Part shown: in pieces, positions 8,569 through 18,152 of the stretch
How positions within the stretch are numbered: position 1 is the stretch's first letter
Layout: every line of letters begins with the position of its first letter
Assembly: GCF_002899715.1 (NCBI RefSeq)
Contig: NZ_PPEK01000013.1
Coordinates: 1 to 64,000 of the forward strand
DNA length: 64,000 nucleotides
From: Enteroscipio rubneri
Lineage (GTDB): Bacteria; Actinomycetota; Coriobacteriia; Coriobacteriales; Eggerthellaceae
Direction: 5' to 3'
The notes under the pieces: generated by a model
The model's input: the letters and a program-made list of their open reading frames with translations, nothing else
Told to the model about the DNA's origin: nothing
The model's database searches: none
Made by a program: the position numbers and the translations under genes

Positions 8569-8585
8569 GCCTCGTTTTTTTGGCA

Positions 8586-8880
8586 ATAAAACACCGAATA
8601 GGGAAACCTCAACCGCCTGGAGGCAGGACCGATCGGCTTCTTGCAGTAAAAGGCCAGTTCGCGAAAAAGGTCTCTTTCTTTTCGGGGTGCGATACTTCCG
8701 AATTGGTTTTTTGCCATCGGAGGCCCATCGCGCGCATGGCGGCCGCACGATGGGAACGCACGCGCGACCTTTCGTTCCAAGCGCGCTTGTCCATGAGCAA
8801 ACGCTCCCTAAGCACACCATGACCAGCACACTAAAGCCTCGACTCTTGCGGGGGCTCCAACCGCGTCCTGTACAGCACTG
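8586..8880. other. Non-coding stretch between repeats and the oxidoreductase terminator
   Basis: No frame here shows coding character or homology I can recognise. It contains two T-rich runs (around 8676 and 8704) and no clear promoter. It may be the remnant of a larger mobile insertion, since it adjoins the inverted repeats, but nothing in it proves that. Confidence 0.4.
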
Positions 8881-8883
8881 AAA

Positions 8884-8908
8884 AGCCCCCGGCGAATTGC
8901 CAGGGGCT
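8884..8908 (-). terminator. Terminator of the pyruvate:ferredoxin oxidoreductase gene
   Basis: Read on the minus strand, an AGCCCC/GGGGCT stem is followed by a short T tract (8884-8881). It lies 47 bases after the gene's stop. Confidence 0.6.
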
Positions 8909-8955
8909 CTGATGTGCAGCAGGCCTATGAAAGCCAAAACCGATGAAGGCTGCTT

Positions 8956-11900
8956 CTACGCTTCCGCGTAGACGTCCTTGAGCTTGAGCAGGTGCTCGTA
9001 GCGCTCCATAGCCGCTTTCTCATTGCGCAGGAACAGTTCGGTAGCACGCTCGGGGAACTCGCGGGTCAGGCGGCTGTAGCGCGCTTCGTTCATGAGGAAC
9101 TCCTGATAGCCGCCCGCAGGCTCCTTGGAATCGAGTACGAACTTCTTGCCGGCCGGAGCAGCGGGGTTGAAGCGGAACAGGTTCCAGTAGCCGCAGTCGA
9201 CGGCCTTCTTCATCTCGTCCTGGCAGTTCGCCATGCCGCCCTTGATGGAGTGCATCTCGCACGGCGAGTAGCCGATGATGAGCGACGGTCCGTGATACGC
9301 CTCGGCCTCGGCGATGGCCTTGATGGTCTGGGCCGGCTTGGCGCCCATGGCGACCTGCGCCACGTACACGTAGCCATAGGCCATGGCAATCTCGGTGAGA
9401 CTCTTCTTTTTGACCTCTTTGCCCGCAGCGGCGAACTCGGCCACCTGACCAATGTTGGTCGCCTTCGAAGCCTGGCCACCGGTGTTCGAGTACACCTCGG
9501 TGTCGAATACGAACACGTTCACGTCCTCGCCCGAAGCCAATACGTGGTCAAGACCGCCGTACCCGATATCGTAGGCCCAGCCGTCGCCGCCGAAGATCCA
9601 GACAGACTTCTTGGACAGATACTCCTTGTTCTCGAGTATGTCGATAGCGTAAGGGCACCCCTTGGCCGCCGACTCCTCGGCCACGGCGATAAGCTTCTCG
9701 GCCGCCACGGTGTTGGCTGCGCCGTCATCCTTGGTCTCTAGGTACGCAGCGATAGCTTCTTTTACCTGATCCGGAGCCTTTTCATTCGCAGCCCACTCCT
9801 CAAGGATGCCCTCGAGGCGGCCGCGCACGGCCTCATGACCAAGCAGCATACCCAAACCGTGCTCGGCGTTATCCTCGAACAACGAATTCGACCACGCCGG
9901 GCCGCGCCCATGTTCGTTCACCGTATAGGGCGAGGTAGCCGCCGGGCCGCCCCAGATAGAGGAGCAGCCGGTTGCGTTCGTGATAAACATGCGGTCGCCG
10001 AACATCTGCGTAACGAGCTTGGCATATGCCGTCTCAGCGCAGCCCGCGCAGGCGCCCGAGAACTCGAGCAACGGCTGCTTGAACTGGCTGCCTTTTACCG
10101 TCGCGTCGGCCAGTTCGGGCTTTTCGGCCACGTTGTCCACGCACCAGTCGAAGACTTCTTGCTGTGCGAGCTGCGTATCGGTGTCCACCATGGCAAGGGA
10201 ATCGGACGGGCACACGTTTACGCACACGCCGCAGCCCATGCAGTCGAGCGGCGAGATGGCCAGCGTGTACTGCATGCCAGCAGCAGCCTTGCCCTTCGCC
10301 GGCACCATGACCGTAGCAGCGGGCGCATCGGCAGCTTCGGCCTCAGTGAGCGCGAACGGGCGGATGGTGGCGTGCGGACATGCAAACGCACACTGATTGC
10401 ACTGAATGCAGCTCGCGGCATCCCACACCGGCACGCTTACGGCCACACCGCGCTTCTCGTAGGCGGCCGCGCCCTGCTCGAATTGGCCATCCACGTGGTC
10501 GATAAACGCGGACACCGGCAAGCGGTCGCCGTCCATGCGGCCAACCGGCTCCATGATGCTCGTGACCTGCTTCACCAGCTCCGCGCGACCCTCGAGCTCA
10601 AGAGTTTCACTCTCGTCAACCGCGTCGGCCCAGCTGGCCGGAACATCCACCTGAACGAAAGCGGTTGCGCCCGCATCGATGGCCCGGTGATTCATGTCGA
10701 CGACATCCTGGCCTTTTTTCAGATAGGACTTCGTAGCCGCGTCCTTCATGTACTGGATGGCCTCTTCCTGCGGCATGACGTTCGCCAAGGTGAAGAACGC
10801 CGACTGCAGGATGGTGTTCGTGCGCTTGCCCATACCGATTTCACGTGCGAGATCGATGGCGTTAATAGTGTAAAGCTTAATGCCGTTCTGCGCGATGTAG
10901 CGCTTCGCCTCCGCGCTCAGGTGATGCTCAAGCTCCTCAGGTGTCCACTGGCAGTTGATCAGGTACGATCCGCCCGGCTTCACGTCGTTTACCATACGGA
11001 AGCCCTTGGTGACGTAGGAGGGATTGTGGCAGGCGACGAAGTCGGCCTTGTTCACATAGTAGGGGCTCTTGATGGGCGAATCGCCGAAGCGCAGATGGCT
11101 GATGGTCACGCCGCCGGTCTTCTTGGAGTCGTACTGGAAGTAGGCCTGCACATACTTGTCGGTGTTGTCGCCGATGATCTTGATGGAGTTCTTGTTCGCA
11201 CCCACGGTGCCGTCGCCGCCCAGGCCCCAGAACTTGCATTCGATTGTGCCTGCAGCCGCGGTGTTCGGGCTTGTCGGATCTTCGGGCAGCGACAGGTTCG
11301 TCACGTCGTCGACGATGCCCACGGTGAACTCGCGCGCCGGCGCGTCCTTCTCGAGCTCCTTGTAGACGGCAAACACCGACGAGGGCGGCGTGTCCTTCGA
11401 AGCTAGGCCGTAGCGTCCGCCCACGACAACAAGGTCGGAGCGTCCTTCGTGCGACAGCGCGTTGATGACATCCATATACAAAGGCTCGCCGAGCGCACCC
11501 GGCTCCTTCGTGCGGTCCATGACGGCGATCTTCTTGACCGTGGTCGGCAACGCCGCCACGAACTTCTCGGATACGAACGGACGGTACAGGCGCACTTTCA
11601 CGAGGCCCACCTTCTCGCCCTGTGCGTTGAGGTAGTCGATAACCTCCTCTACCACGTCACAGAACGAGCCCATGGCCACGATCACACGGTCGGCATCGGG
11701 CGCGCCGTAGTAGTTGAACAGCTCGTAGTTCGTGCCGAGCTTTGCGTTCACCTGATGCATGTAGCTCTCAACGATGGCCGGCAGCGCATCGTAGGCGCCG
11801 TTGCAGGCCTCGCGGTGCTGGAAGAAGATATCGCCGTTTTCGTGGCTGCCGCGCATGGCCGGGCGCTCCGGGTTGAGCGCATGGTCGCGGAATTCGCGCA

Positions 11901-12498
11901 CGGCGTCCATGTCGCAGAGCTCGGCGAGATCGTCGTAATCCCAGACGGCGATCTTCTGAACCTCGTGCGATGTGCGGAAGCCGTCGAAAAAGTTGATGAA
12001 GGGGATGCGGCCCTTGATGGCAGCCAAGTGCGCCACGGCGGAGAGGTCCATAACTTCTTGCACGTTGCCTTCTGCAAGCATCGCGAAGCCCGTCTGACGA
12101 CACGCCATAACGTCGGAATGGTCGCCGAAAATGGAAAGTGCTTGCGTGGCCACCGTGCGGGCGCTCACGTGGAACACGCTTGGCAGTTGCTCGGCGGCGA
12201 TCTTGTACATGTTGGGGATCATGAGGAGCAGGCCCTGTGACGCGGTATAGGTAGTGGTCAGCGCGCCGGCAGCCAGCGAACCGTGCACGGCTCCCGCAGC
12301 ACCGCCTTCGGACTGCATCTCACACACCTTTACCTCGGTACCGAAGATGTTCTTCTTGCCCGCGGCGGACCACTGGTCCACCAGATCGGCCATAGGGCTC
12401 GACGGGGTGATGGGGTAGATGCCCGCCACCTCGGTGAACGCATAGGAGACGTACGCCGCGGCGTTATTGCCGTCCATCGATTTGAATTCTCTCGTCAT
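8956..12498 (-). CDS. nifJ: Pyruvate:ferredoxin (flavodoxin) oxidoreductase, single-chain
   Basis: This 1180-residue enzyme oxidatively decarboxylates pyruvate to acetyl-CoA and CO2, reducing ferredoxin or flavodoxin. It shows the single-chain order: N-terminal pyrimidine-binding domain with GIYPITPSSPMA, a transketolase C-like domain, the gamma domain beginning near GGDGTVGANKNSIK, a two-cluster ferredoxin domain with CIQCNQCAFACPHA and CMGCGVCVNVCP, and a C-terminal thiamine-diphosphate domain with GGDGWAYDIGYGGLDH and the Mg-binding EVYSNTGGQ. A further CAGCAETAY segment supplies cysteines of the proximal cluster. Full length for the family. AAAGGAGAGG precedes the ATG. The gene is monocistronic with its own terminator and is likely central to fermentative energy metabolism. 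Confidence 0.96.
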   Translation of the reverse strand: MTREFKSMDGNNAAAYVSYAFTEVAGIYPITPSSPMADLVDQWSAAGKKNIFGTEVKVCEMQSEGGAAGAVHGSLAAGALTTTYTASQGLLLMIPNMYKIAAEQLPSVFHVSARTVATQALSIFGDHSDVMACRQTGFAMLAEGNVQEVMDLSAVAHLAAIKGRIPFINFFDGFRTSHEVQKIAVWDYDDLAELCDMDAVREFRDHALNPERPAMRGSHENGDIFFQHREACNGAYDALPAIVESYMHQVNAKLGTNYELFNYYGAPDADRVIVAMGSFCDVVEEVIDYLNAQGEKVGLVKVRLYRPFVSEKFVAALPTTVKKIAVMDRTKEPGALGEPLYMDVINALSHEGRSDLVVVGGRYGLASKDTPPSSVFAVYKELEKDAPAREFTVGIVDDVTNLSLPEDPTSPNTAAAGTIECKFWGLGGDGTVGANKNSIKIIGDNTDKYVQAYFQYDSKKTGGVTISHLRFGDSPIKSPYYVNKADFVACHNPSYVTKGFRMVNDVKPGGSYLINCQWTPEELEHHLSAEAKRYIAQNGIKLYTINAIDLAREIGMGKRTNTILQSAFFTLANVMPQEEAIQYMKDAATKSYLKKGQDVVDMNHRAIDAGATAFVQVDVPASWADAVDESETLELEGRAELVKQVTSIMEPVGRMDGDRLPVSAFIDHVDGQFEQGAAAYEKRGVAVSVPVWDAASCIQCNQCAFACPHATIRPFALTEAEAADAPAATVMVPAKGKAAAGMQYTLAISPLDCMGCGVCVNVCPSDSLAMVDTDTQLAQQEVFDWCVDNVAEKPELADATVKGSQFKQPLLEFSGACAGCAETAYAKLVTQMFGDRMFITNATGCSSIWGGPAATSPYTVNEHGRGPAWSNSLFEDNAEHGLGMLLGHEAVRGRLEGILEEWAANEKAPDQVKEAIAAYLETKDDGAANTVAAEKLIAVAEESAAKGCPYAIDILENKEYLSKKSVWIFGGDGWAYDIGYGGLDHVLASGEDVNVFVFDTEVYSNTGGQASKATNIGQVAEFAAAGKEVKKKSLTEIAMAYGYVYVAQVAMGAKPAQTIKAIAEAEAYHGPSLIIGYSPCEMHSIKGGMANCQDEMKKAVDCGYWNLFRFNPAAPAGKKFVLDSKEPAGGYQEFLMNEARYSRLTREFPERATELFLRNEKAAMERYEHLLKLKDVYAEA

Positions 12499-13220
12499 AT
12501 TCCTCTCCTTTGAAGGGGGTTCCGCGTTTACCGGTCGACCACCTTCGAGCGCATGGCGCCCGAACGAAGCGCATCGGCGGACCGCAGCCGCTCCTCCTGC
12601 TCAGAACTCTTCGTCTGCTTGGACATACCGCCCATCATACCAGCACGCACTCGTATGGCGCAGGGGCAAGCGGCGGGCGGAGCAAACGGGGGCGTGTCGA
12701 ATCGGCAAGCGGCTGCAAATGTGATGAGGGCGTGAAGGCGTTGCCTTCTTGCCCGACTCAACGATGCAAGGCTGCCGGACGCGAGCAGGTCGAGGGCACG
12801 TTTGCCATCCACCCGGCGCAACGCACTCGCGTTCGACCCTTCCGGCGCGTACGTTCGCAGCCTTGAACTCGTCAGCCTCAACAGCACCTCACGCTATCCA
12901 TCCCATCGCGTTCATGTCCCCGATGATACCACGCACCTGCGGGAAATCGACATGCTGGGAGGCTCCGCGAGCCGACGATAACGCCGCAGCTCGGAAGCCC
13001 ATCGACCCTGTTCGGAGAGGCGCAAGAGGTCCTAACCGCATCGAAACGCCGCCGAGAGCCGGTTCGAGGACACCGCCCTTCGCCGCAATCGCGATGAAGA
13101 TACTTTCTTTTCCTACCGATTTCGCCGATAATAGGGCCCGCTGTTGTGCACGTGCTCAAACGCATGCGCACATGTACGATCCGGGACCGCAGGTCCCGGC
13201 ACCGAAACGGAGGGAAACCT
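12499..13220. other. 722-bp divergent intergenic region
   Basis: This gap separates the minus-strand oxidoreductase gene from the plus-strand binding-protein gene. On the minus strand TGGTATGAT (-10 at 12639-12634) is an extended -10 candidate for the oxidoreductase gene. On the plus strand GATAAT at 13127-13132 is a weak -10 candidate for the transporter. I see no coding sequence between them; the open frames have no family resemblance and no good ribosome sites. Confidence 0.4.
13181..13199 (+). promoter_or_regulatory. Short perfect hairpin just before the binding-protein start
   Basis: CCGGGACC and GGTCCCGG flank a GCA loop, ending 8 bases before the CGGAGGG ribosome site. It could be an operator or a leader stem that affects translation; the role is inferred only from position. 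Confidence 0.35.
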
Positions 13221-14825
13221 ATGGAACAGCATATGAAAGCATCGTTGACTCGCCGCACGTTCCTGGCGGGAAGCGCAGTGGCTGCGGCGACGGCCGGCCT
13301 CGCGCTCAGCGGCTGCGGCAGCAACGACACGAGCTCCAGCTCCGGCTCCACCGACTCGGGCACGGCGGCTTCGGGCGGCGCCTTGACGGTCGCCAGCATG
13401 AACACGACCGACACGTACATGCCGTTCAACTGCTCGAAGGCATTGGCGCTCGGCGCGAACTGGCATGTCATGGAGGGCCTATACGAGCTCGACATGGCCA
13501 CCTACAAGCCCTACGCCGCCCTGGCCGCAGGCGACCCGGTGGAGGTGTCCGAGACCGAGTACGAGGTGGCGCTGCGCGACGGCGCCGCATTCTCCGACGG
13601 CACGCCCGTCACCGCCGAGGATGTGGTGAAGTCTTATGAGCGCACCATTGGCGAAAAGGGCGCGCTGTACCTGTCCATGCTGAACTTCATCGACAGCATT
13701 TCCGCAAAGGATGACTCCACTGTCACCATCAAGCTGGCCTACCCGTTCAGCCTGCTCAAGGAGCGTCTGCCGCTCATTAAGGTGGCTCCAGCTTCGGCCT
13801 CCGACGACGTGCTGACCTCCCAGCCGGTTGGCACCGGCCCCTGGATGTACGCCTCTGCCCCGACGGAGCAGGCAATCGAGTTCGCACCGAACCCGAACTA
13901 CAACGGTTCGCACCCGGCTAAGGCCGACACCATGCACTGGGATATCATCGCCGACGACACGGCGCGCACCACGGCTTTGCAGGAGGGCACCGTGCAGGTC
14001 ATGGAGAGCGTGCCGGCCGATGTCGCCGACCAGCTCAACGCCGCCGGCGCCACGGTCGACGACGTGCAGTCCTTCGGCTTGGCCTTCATAATGTTCAATA
14101 CGAAGAAAAAGCCCTTCGACGACTACCGCGTACGCCAGGCGTTCCTGTACGCCATCGACATGGAGAAGCTCATCAACAACGCGCTGTCCGGCAAGGCCAC
14201 ACCGCTCAAAAGCTTCTTGCCCGAGAACCACGCGAACTTCCACGAGGCATCCACGGTGTACGCCTACGACCCCGAGAAGGCCAAGAGCCTGCTCGCCGAG
14301 GCCGGTGTGAGCGATCTGTCCATCGTACTCAATACTACCGACACCGGCTTTATCGTGGCACTCGCACCGCAGATCCAGAACGACCTCAAGGAGATCGGCG
14401 TGACGGTGACCGAGATCAAGTCCGAGCCGTCCAAGACGATGTATCCGAACTACACCGACACCGACGACCCGCAATTCGACGTGGTGTTGGCCCCGGGCGA
14501 TCCGAGCTGCTTCGGCCTCGATCCCGACCTGCTCATGAACTGGTGGTATGGCGACAACACTTGGACGCAGAAGCGCACCCAGTGGAAGGGATCGGACGAG
14601 TTCGCACAGCTGCAGGATCTGCTTTCCCAGGCTGCTCAGGCCGCAGATGGCTCCGCGCAGCAGGAGCTGTGGAACCAGTGCTTCGACCTCATCGCCGAGC
14701 AGGTTCCGCTGTATCCGCTGTTCCACCGCACGGTTTCCACTGGCTACTGGGCCGATCAGCTCGACGGCTTCAAGGCCATCGGCACGACGTCGGTCAGCAT
14801 GATCGACGTGGCTCCCAAGGCGTAA
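13221..14825 (+). CDS. Family 5 extracellular solute-binding lipoprotein, SatA-like (probable sialic acid importer)
   Basis: This 534-residue protein starts at the ATG preceded by CGGAGGG. It has a TRRTF twin-arginine-like signal (residues 10-14), a hydrophobic stretch, a lipobox LSGC with Cys32, then a Ser/Gly-rich linker. The remainder is a typical SBP_bac_5 fold (DppA/OppA/SatA class), with NPNYNGSHPAKADTMHWDII and QAFLYAIDMEKLI segments. Family 5 proteins bind peptides, nickel or sugars. Here the downstream lyase, epimerase, kinase and nag genes point to N-acetylneuraminate, as in the SatABCD system of Haemophilus ducreyi and the sialic acid ABC importers of corynebacteria. A peptide ligand remains possible. 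A strong terminator follows, so this gene is probably expressed more than the permease genes. Confidence 0.85.
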   Translation: MEQHMKASLTRRTFLAGSAVAAATAGLALSGCGSNDTSSSSGSTDSGTAASGGALTVASMNTTDTYMPFNCSKALALGANWHVMEGLYELDMATYKPYAALAAGDPVEVSETEYEVALRDGAAFSDGTPVTAEDVVKSYERTIGEKGALYLSMLNFIDSISAKDDSTVTIKLAYPFSLLKERLPLIKVAPASASDDVLTSQPVGTGPWMYASAPTEQAIEFAPNPNYNGSHPAKADTMHWDIIADDTARTTALQEGTVQVMESVPADVADQLNAAGATVDDVQSFGLAFIMFNTKKKPFDDYRVRQAFLYAIDMEKLINNALSGKATPLKSFLPENHANFHEASTVYAYDPEKAKSLLAEAGVSDLSIVLNTTDTGFIVALAPQIQNDLKEIGVTVTEIKSEPSKTMYPNYTDTDDPQFDVVLAPGDPSCFGLDPDLLMNWWYGDNTWTQKRTQWKGSDEFAQLQDLLSQAAQAADGSAQQELWNQCFDLIAEQVPLYPLFHRTVSTGYWADQLDGFKAIGTTSVSMIDVAPKA

Positions 14826-14856
14826 GTTGCCACATACGGTGAATTCGCGAACTTGA

Positions 14857-14881
14857 GAACCGGCCCTTCGCGGGCCGGTTC
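14857..14881 (+). terminator. Terminator after the solute-binding protein gene
   Basis: A perfect 10-bp stem (14857-14866 with 14872-14881) with loop TTCGC is followed by TTTTT. It separates the binding protein from the rest of the transporter operon. Partial read-through would give the excess of binding protein over permease usual in ABC importers. Confidence 0.88.
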
Positions 14882-15081
14882 TTTTTCGCCTGGAAACCGA
14901 ATGCCCGCTGCTGCCGCTGCATCCAGGCAAACTCGGATCGATCGCCGCCTCAACGTCGCCGAAGCGATCGCCTTCGTGCTGCGCAGAGACGCGGACCTTC
15001 GCCCGCCCGCACCCGAAGCGACCATGCGTTTCCAAGGTCTAACCTGCGCGCATTCGATCTTCGAAACCCTGCCAACTTGTA

Positions 15082-15087
15082 TATAAT
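15082..15087 (+). promoter_or_regulatory. Candidate -10 box for the permease operon
   Basis: A perfect TATAAT lies 80 bases before the permease GTG start and downstream of the preceding terminator. No good -35 hexamer is visible, so either an activator is needed or this is a weak promoter. The rest of the 14882-15166 gap holds no gene that I can see. Confidence 0.4.
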
Positions 15088-15166
15088 GGAAGCGTCTGCG
15101 CACGGTCTATGCAGATGCCCACCCGACATGCGGGCACAGCCCGCCGACACGCGAAAGGAGGATGCG

Positions 15167-16123
15167 GTGAACAATCTTCTGCGGCTGATCGGCAACCGAC
15201 TGATCGCCCTGCCGATCATGATATTCGGCGTCACAATCCTCACCTTCTTCCTCATGTCGTTTTCCCCCGTGGATCCAGCCTACTCGGCCCTGGGAGAAAG
15301 CGCATCCCCGGAGGCCATCAGCGCCTACCGCGAAGATCATGGCTTGAACGATCCGTGGATCGTCCAATACGGGAACTTCATGGCGGGGCTCGTGCAGGGC
15401 GACATGGGCACCTACGGCGCTAGCCAAGCCTCCGTGGGAGACCGCATCGCCGCCGCTCTCCCCATCACGCTGCAACTCACTTTCATCGGCCTCATCATCG
15501 CTGTCGCGCTGGCCGTGCTGCTGGGGGTGATCTCGGCCGTGTTCCGCGACAAATGGCCCGATCAGATCATCCGCGTGTTTTCCATCGCCTGCATCGCCAC
15601 GCCGTCGTTCTGGCTCGCCGTGCTCATGATTCTACTGTTCTCGTCGATGCTGCACATCCTGCCGGCCGCAGGCGCCCTTCCCAGCTTCTCCAGCGATCCG
15701 GGCGGATACCTGGCGCGCATGGCCATGCCTGCCATAGCCTTGGCCGTGCCCGTCGCAGGCCAACTCACGCGCGTGATCCGCACATCCATGGTCGAGGAGC
15801 TCGACAAGGACTACGTGCGCACCGCCATCGGCGCAGGCATTCCCCGGCGAACGGTCATCGCGCGCAACGTGCTGCGCAACGCGCTTATCACGCCCGTCAC
15901 CGTCATCGGTCTCAAGATCGGCTATCTGATCGGCGGTGCAGTGGTGATCGAAGTCATCTTCAACCTTCCTGGCATGGGCATGGCCATCATCGAAGGCGTG
16001 CAGGGCAACTATCCGGCGCTCGTACAAGGCGTTACCTTGACCGTAGCCATCACCTTCATCGTCATCAACATCATCGTCGACATGCTGTACATCCTTATCA
16101 ACCCCCGAATCAGGACGGTGTAG
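15167..16123 (+). CDS. ABC importer permease, DppB-type (SatB-like)
   Basis: The GTG at 15167 is preferred because AAAGGAGG lies 5 bases upstream and the protein then begins directly with the family's usual VNNLLRLIGNRLIALP. The 318-residue product has about six membrane spans, an external loop with SPVDPAYSALGESAS, and the cytoplasmic EAA loop (around DYVRTAIGAGIPRRTVIARNV) that docks on the ATPase. It pairs with the permease half of the next gene, which starts 1 base after its stop, so the two are translationally coupled. Substrate is inferred from the cluster to be sialic acid. Confidence 0.88.
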   Translation: MNNLLRLIGNRLIALPIMIFGVTILTFFLMSFSPVDPAYSALGESASPEAISAYREDHGLNDPWIVQYGNFMAGLVQGDMGTYGASQASVGDRIAAALPITLQLTFIGLIIAVALAVLLGVISAVFRDKWPDQIIRVFSIACIATPSFWLAVLMILLFSSMLHILPAAGALPSFSSDPGGYLARMAMPAIALAVPVAGQLTRVIRTSMVEELDKDYVRTAIGAGIPRRTVIARNVLRNALITPVTVIGLKIGYLIGGAVVIEVIFNLPGMGMAIIEGVQGNYPALVQGVTLTVAITFIVINIIVDMLYILINPRIRTV

Positions 16124-16124
16124 C

Positions 16125-18152
16125 ATGGTGAAGCTCAGAGGAAATCTCACTGCAACCATGGAAGCTAACGCGGGCACCGTTCGCTTCCGTCACTGGCGCG
16201 CGATGACGCTGGGAGCGCGCATCTCGCTCATCGTGCTCGTGCTCATCGCGCTCACGGCTATCTTCGCCCAATGGATCGCGCCCCACGACCCGCTCGAAAT
16301 CTTCATCGCTCGCCAAGCACCCGATGCACAGTTTCTGTTCGGCACCGATGACAAGGGCCGCGACGTGCTCTCCCGCATGATGTACGGCGCGCGCTATTCG
16401 CTTGTCATCGGTCTGGGCGCAACGGCCTTCGCGCTCGTGTGCGGATCCATCATCGGCTCCATCGCCGCCGTCGCGCGCAAGTGGGTGTCCGAAGTCATCA
16501 TGCGCTGCCTCGACGTCATCATGTCGTTCCCGGGCATCGCGCTGGCCGCCACGTTTGTCATCGTGTTCGGCAACTCGGTTCCTTCGCTCATCTTCGCCAT
16601 CGGCTTTCTCTACATCCCGCAAATCGCCCGCATTGTACGCGCGAACGTGGTAAGCGAGTACAACCAGGACTACGTGCGCGCTGTGGTCGTAGCGGGCGCA
16701 CGCGCTCCGTGGATCCTCGTCAAGCACGTGATCCGCAACTGCCTCGCGCCGGTCATGGTGTTCACCATCGTGCTCGTAGCCGACGCCATCGTGTTCGAAG
16801 CGTCGCTCGCCTTCATTTCCGCCGGCATCCCCGAACCTACACCCACCTGGGGCAACATCTTGGCCGACGCGCGCAACGGCGTGCTGGCCGGTCGGTGGTG
16901 GCAGGCGCTGTTCCCCGGTCTGGCCATCATGATCACCGTGTTGTGCCTGAACATCCTGTCCGAGGGCATTACCGACGCCATGGCCGCAGCGCCGAAGGCT
17001 CCCGTCAAAGCCGCCGACGATGCGCTCGCCGCCAACCGCGAAGCCGACAAGCTCGTCGCCGACCCGACGCTCGCCTACGCAGCGCAGTCCGAAATGCTCG
17101 AACAGCGCCTCGCCGAGCTGCAAGCCGTCGAGAAAACGCGCGACGACCGCTTCCCTGCGCGCACAGACGTGCCGCCGATCCTAGAAGTCAAAGACCTCTG
17201 CATCAAGTTCCCCCGCCATGGCGATGTGAATGTGGTCGACCATGTGAGCTTCGTCGTGCGTCCACGCCAGACCATGGGTCTTGTAGGCGAATCCGGCTGC
17301 GGCAAGTCCATCACGTCACTGGCCATTATGGGGCTGCTCGATCCGAAAGCCCACATAACCGGCGAAGTGCTCTACGATGGGCAGAACCTACTCGCCATGG
17401 ACGCGAAGCAGATGAACGCCCTCCGCGGCCGCGAGATCGCCATGATCTACCAGGACGCCCTTTCTTCGCTGAACCCCTCCATGCTCATCAAGTCGCAGAT
17501 GAAGCAGCTCACCTCACGCGGCGGTACACGCTCTGCCGAGGAACTCTTGGAGTTGGTGGGCCTCGATCCGAAGCGCACGCTGGATTCCTATCCCCACGAG
17601 CTTTCCGGCGGCCAGCGCCAGCGCGTGCTCATCGCCATGGCGCTCACGCGCGATCCGAAGGTCATCATCGCCGACGAGCCCACCACGGCCCTTGACGTGA
17701 CCGTCCAGAAGCAGGTCATCGAGCTCCTCAACAAGCTGCAGAAGGAACTGGGCTTCGCGATGGTGTTCGTGAGCCACGATCTGGCGCTTGTGGCCGAGGT
17801 GGCCAACTCCATCACGGTCATGTACGCCGGCCAGGTGGTGGAGCAAGGTCCGGTCACGGATATCCTGTGCCACCCGGTACACGAGTACACGCGCGGGCTT
17901 TTGGGCTCGGTGCTGTCCATCGAAGCCGGCGGCGACCGCCTGCACCAGGTGCCGGGCAGCGTGCCCAGCCCTCGCGACTTCCCAACAGGAGACCGCTTCA
18001 CTCCTCGTTCGAGCCACCCCGACAAGGTCTCGCAGCTGCGTCCTGTGCTCAAGCGTGTGCCCGATACCGACCACTACTTCGCCGAGCTGCCCGACAGCGA
18101 GCTCAAGCGACTGGGCATCAAGCCCTACGTTCCAGGAGGTGCGATCATATGA
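16125..18152 (+). CDS. Fused ABC permease and ATPase (DppC-DppD type, SatC-like)
   Basis: This 675-residue protein joins two transporter parts. Residues about 25-285 are a DppC-type permease with a GTDDKGRDVLSRMMYG periplasmic motif and an EAA loop near VVVAGARAPWILVKHV. A charged linker (about 290-345) leads to a complete DppD-type ATPase with Walker A GESGCGKSI, Q loop, signature LSGGQRQR, Walker B VIIADEPTTALD and the switch HDLALVAEV. An oligopeptide-transporter C-terminal extension follows. The same fusion occurs in SatC of the sialic acid importer, but fused DppCD proteins also exist in peptide transporters of actinobacteria, so it supports rather than proves the substrate. A second start at 16158 is possible. 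Confidence 0.9.
   Translation: MVKLRGNLTATMEANAGTVRFRHWRAMTLGARISLIVLVLIALTAIFAQWIAPHDPLEIFIARQAPDAQFLFGTDDKGRDVLSRMMYGARYSLVIGLGATAFALVCGSIIGSIAAVARKWVSEVIMRCLDVIMSFPGIALAATFVIVFGNSVPSLIFAIGFLYIPQIARIVRANVVSEYNQDYVRAVVVAGARAPWILVKHVIRNCLAPVMVFTIVLVADAIVFEASLAFISAGIPEPTPTWGNILADARNGVLAGRWWQALFPGLAIMITVLCLNILSEGITDAMAAAPKAPVKAADDALAANREADKLVADPTLAYAAQSEMLEQRLAELQAVEKTRDDRFPARTDVPPILEVKDLCIKFPRHGDVNVVDHVSFVVRPRQTMGLVGESGCGKSITSLAIMGLLDPKAHITGEVLYDGQNLLAMDAKQMNALRGREIAMIYQDALSSLNPSMLIKSQMKQLTSRGGTRSAEELLELVGLDPKRTLDSYPHELSGGQRQRVLIAMALTRDPKVIIADEPTTALDVTVQKQVIELLNKLQKELGFAMVFVSHDLALVAEVANSITVMYAGQVVEQGPVTDILCHPVHEYTRGLLGSVLSIEAGGDRLHQVPGSVPSPRDFPTGDRFTPRSSHPDKVSQLRPVLKRVPDTDHYFAELPDSELKRLGIKPYVPGGAII

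Noticed and set aside
8335-8937. A 200-residue frame across the repeat region
   Set aside because: It runs through both inverted repeats and lacks a ribosome site or family resemblance.
13479-15035. A 518-residue frame antisense to the solute-binding protein
   Set aside because: The plus strand has a signal peptide, lipobox and family features; the antisense frame has none.
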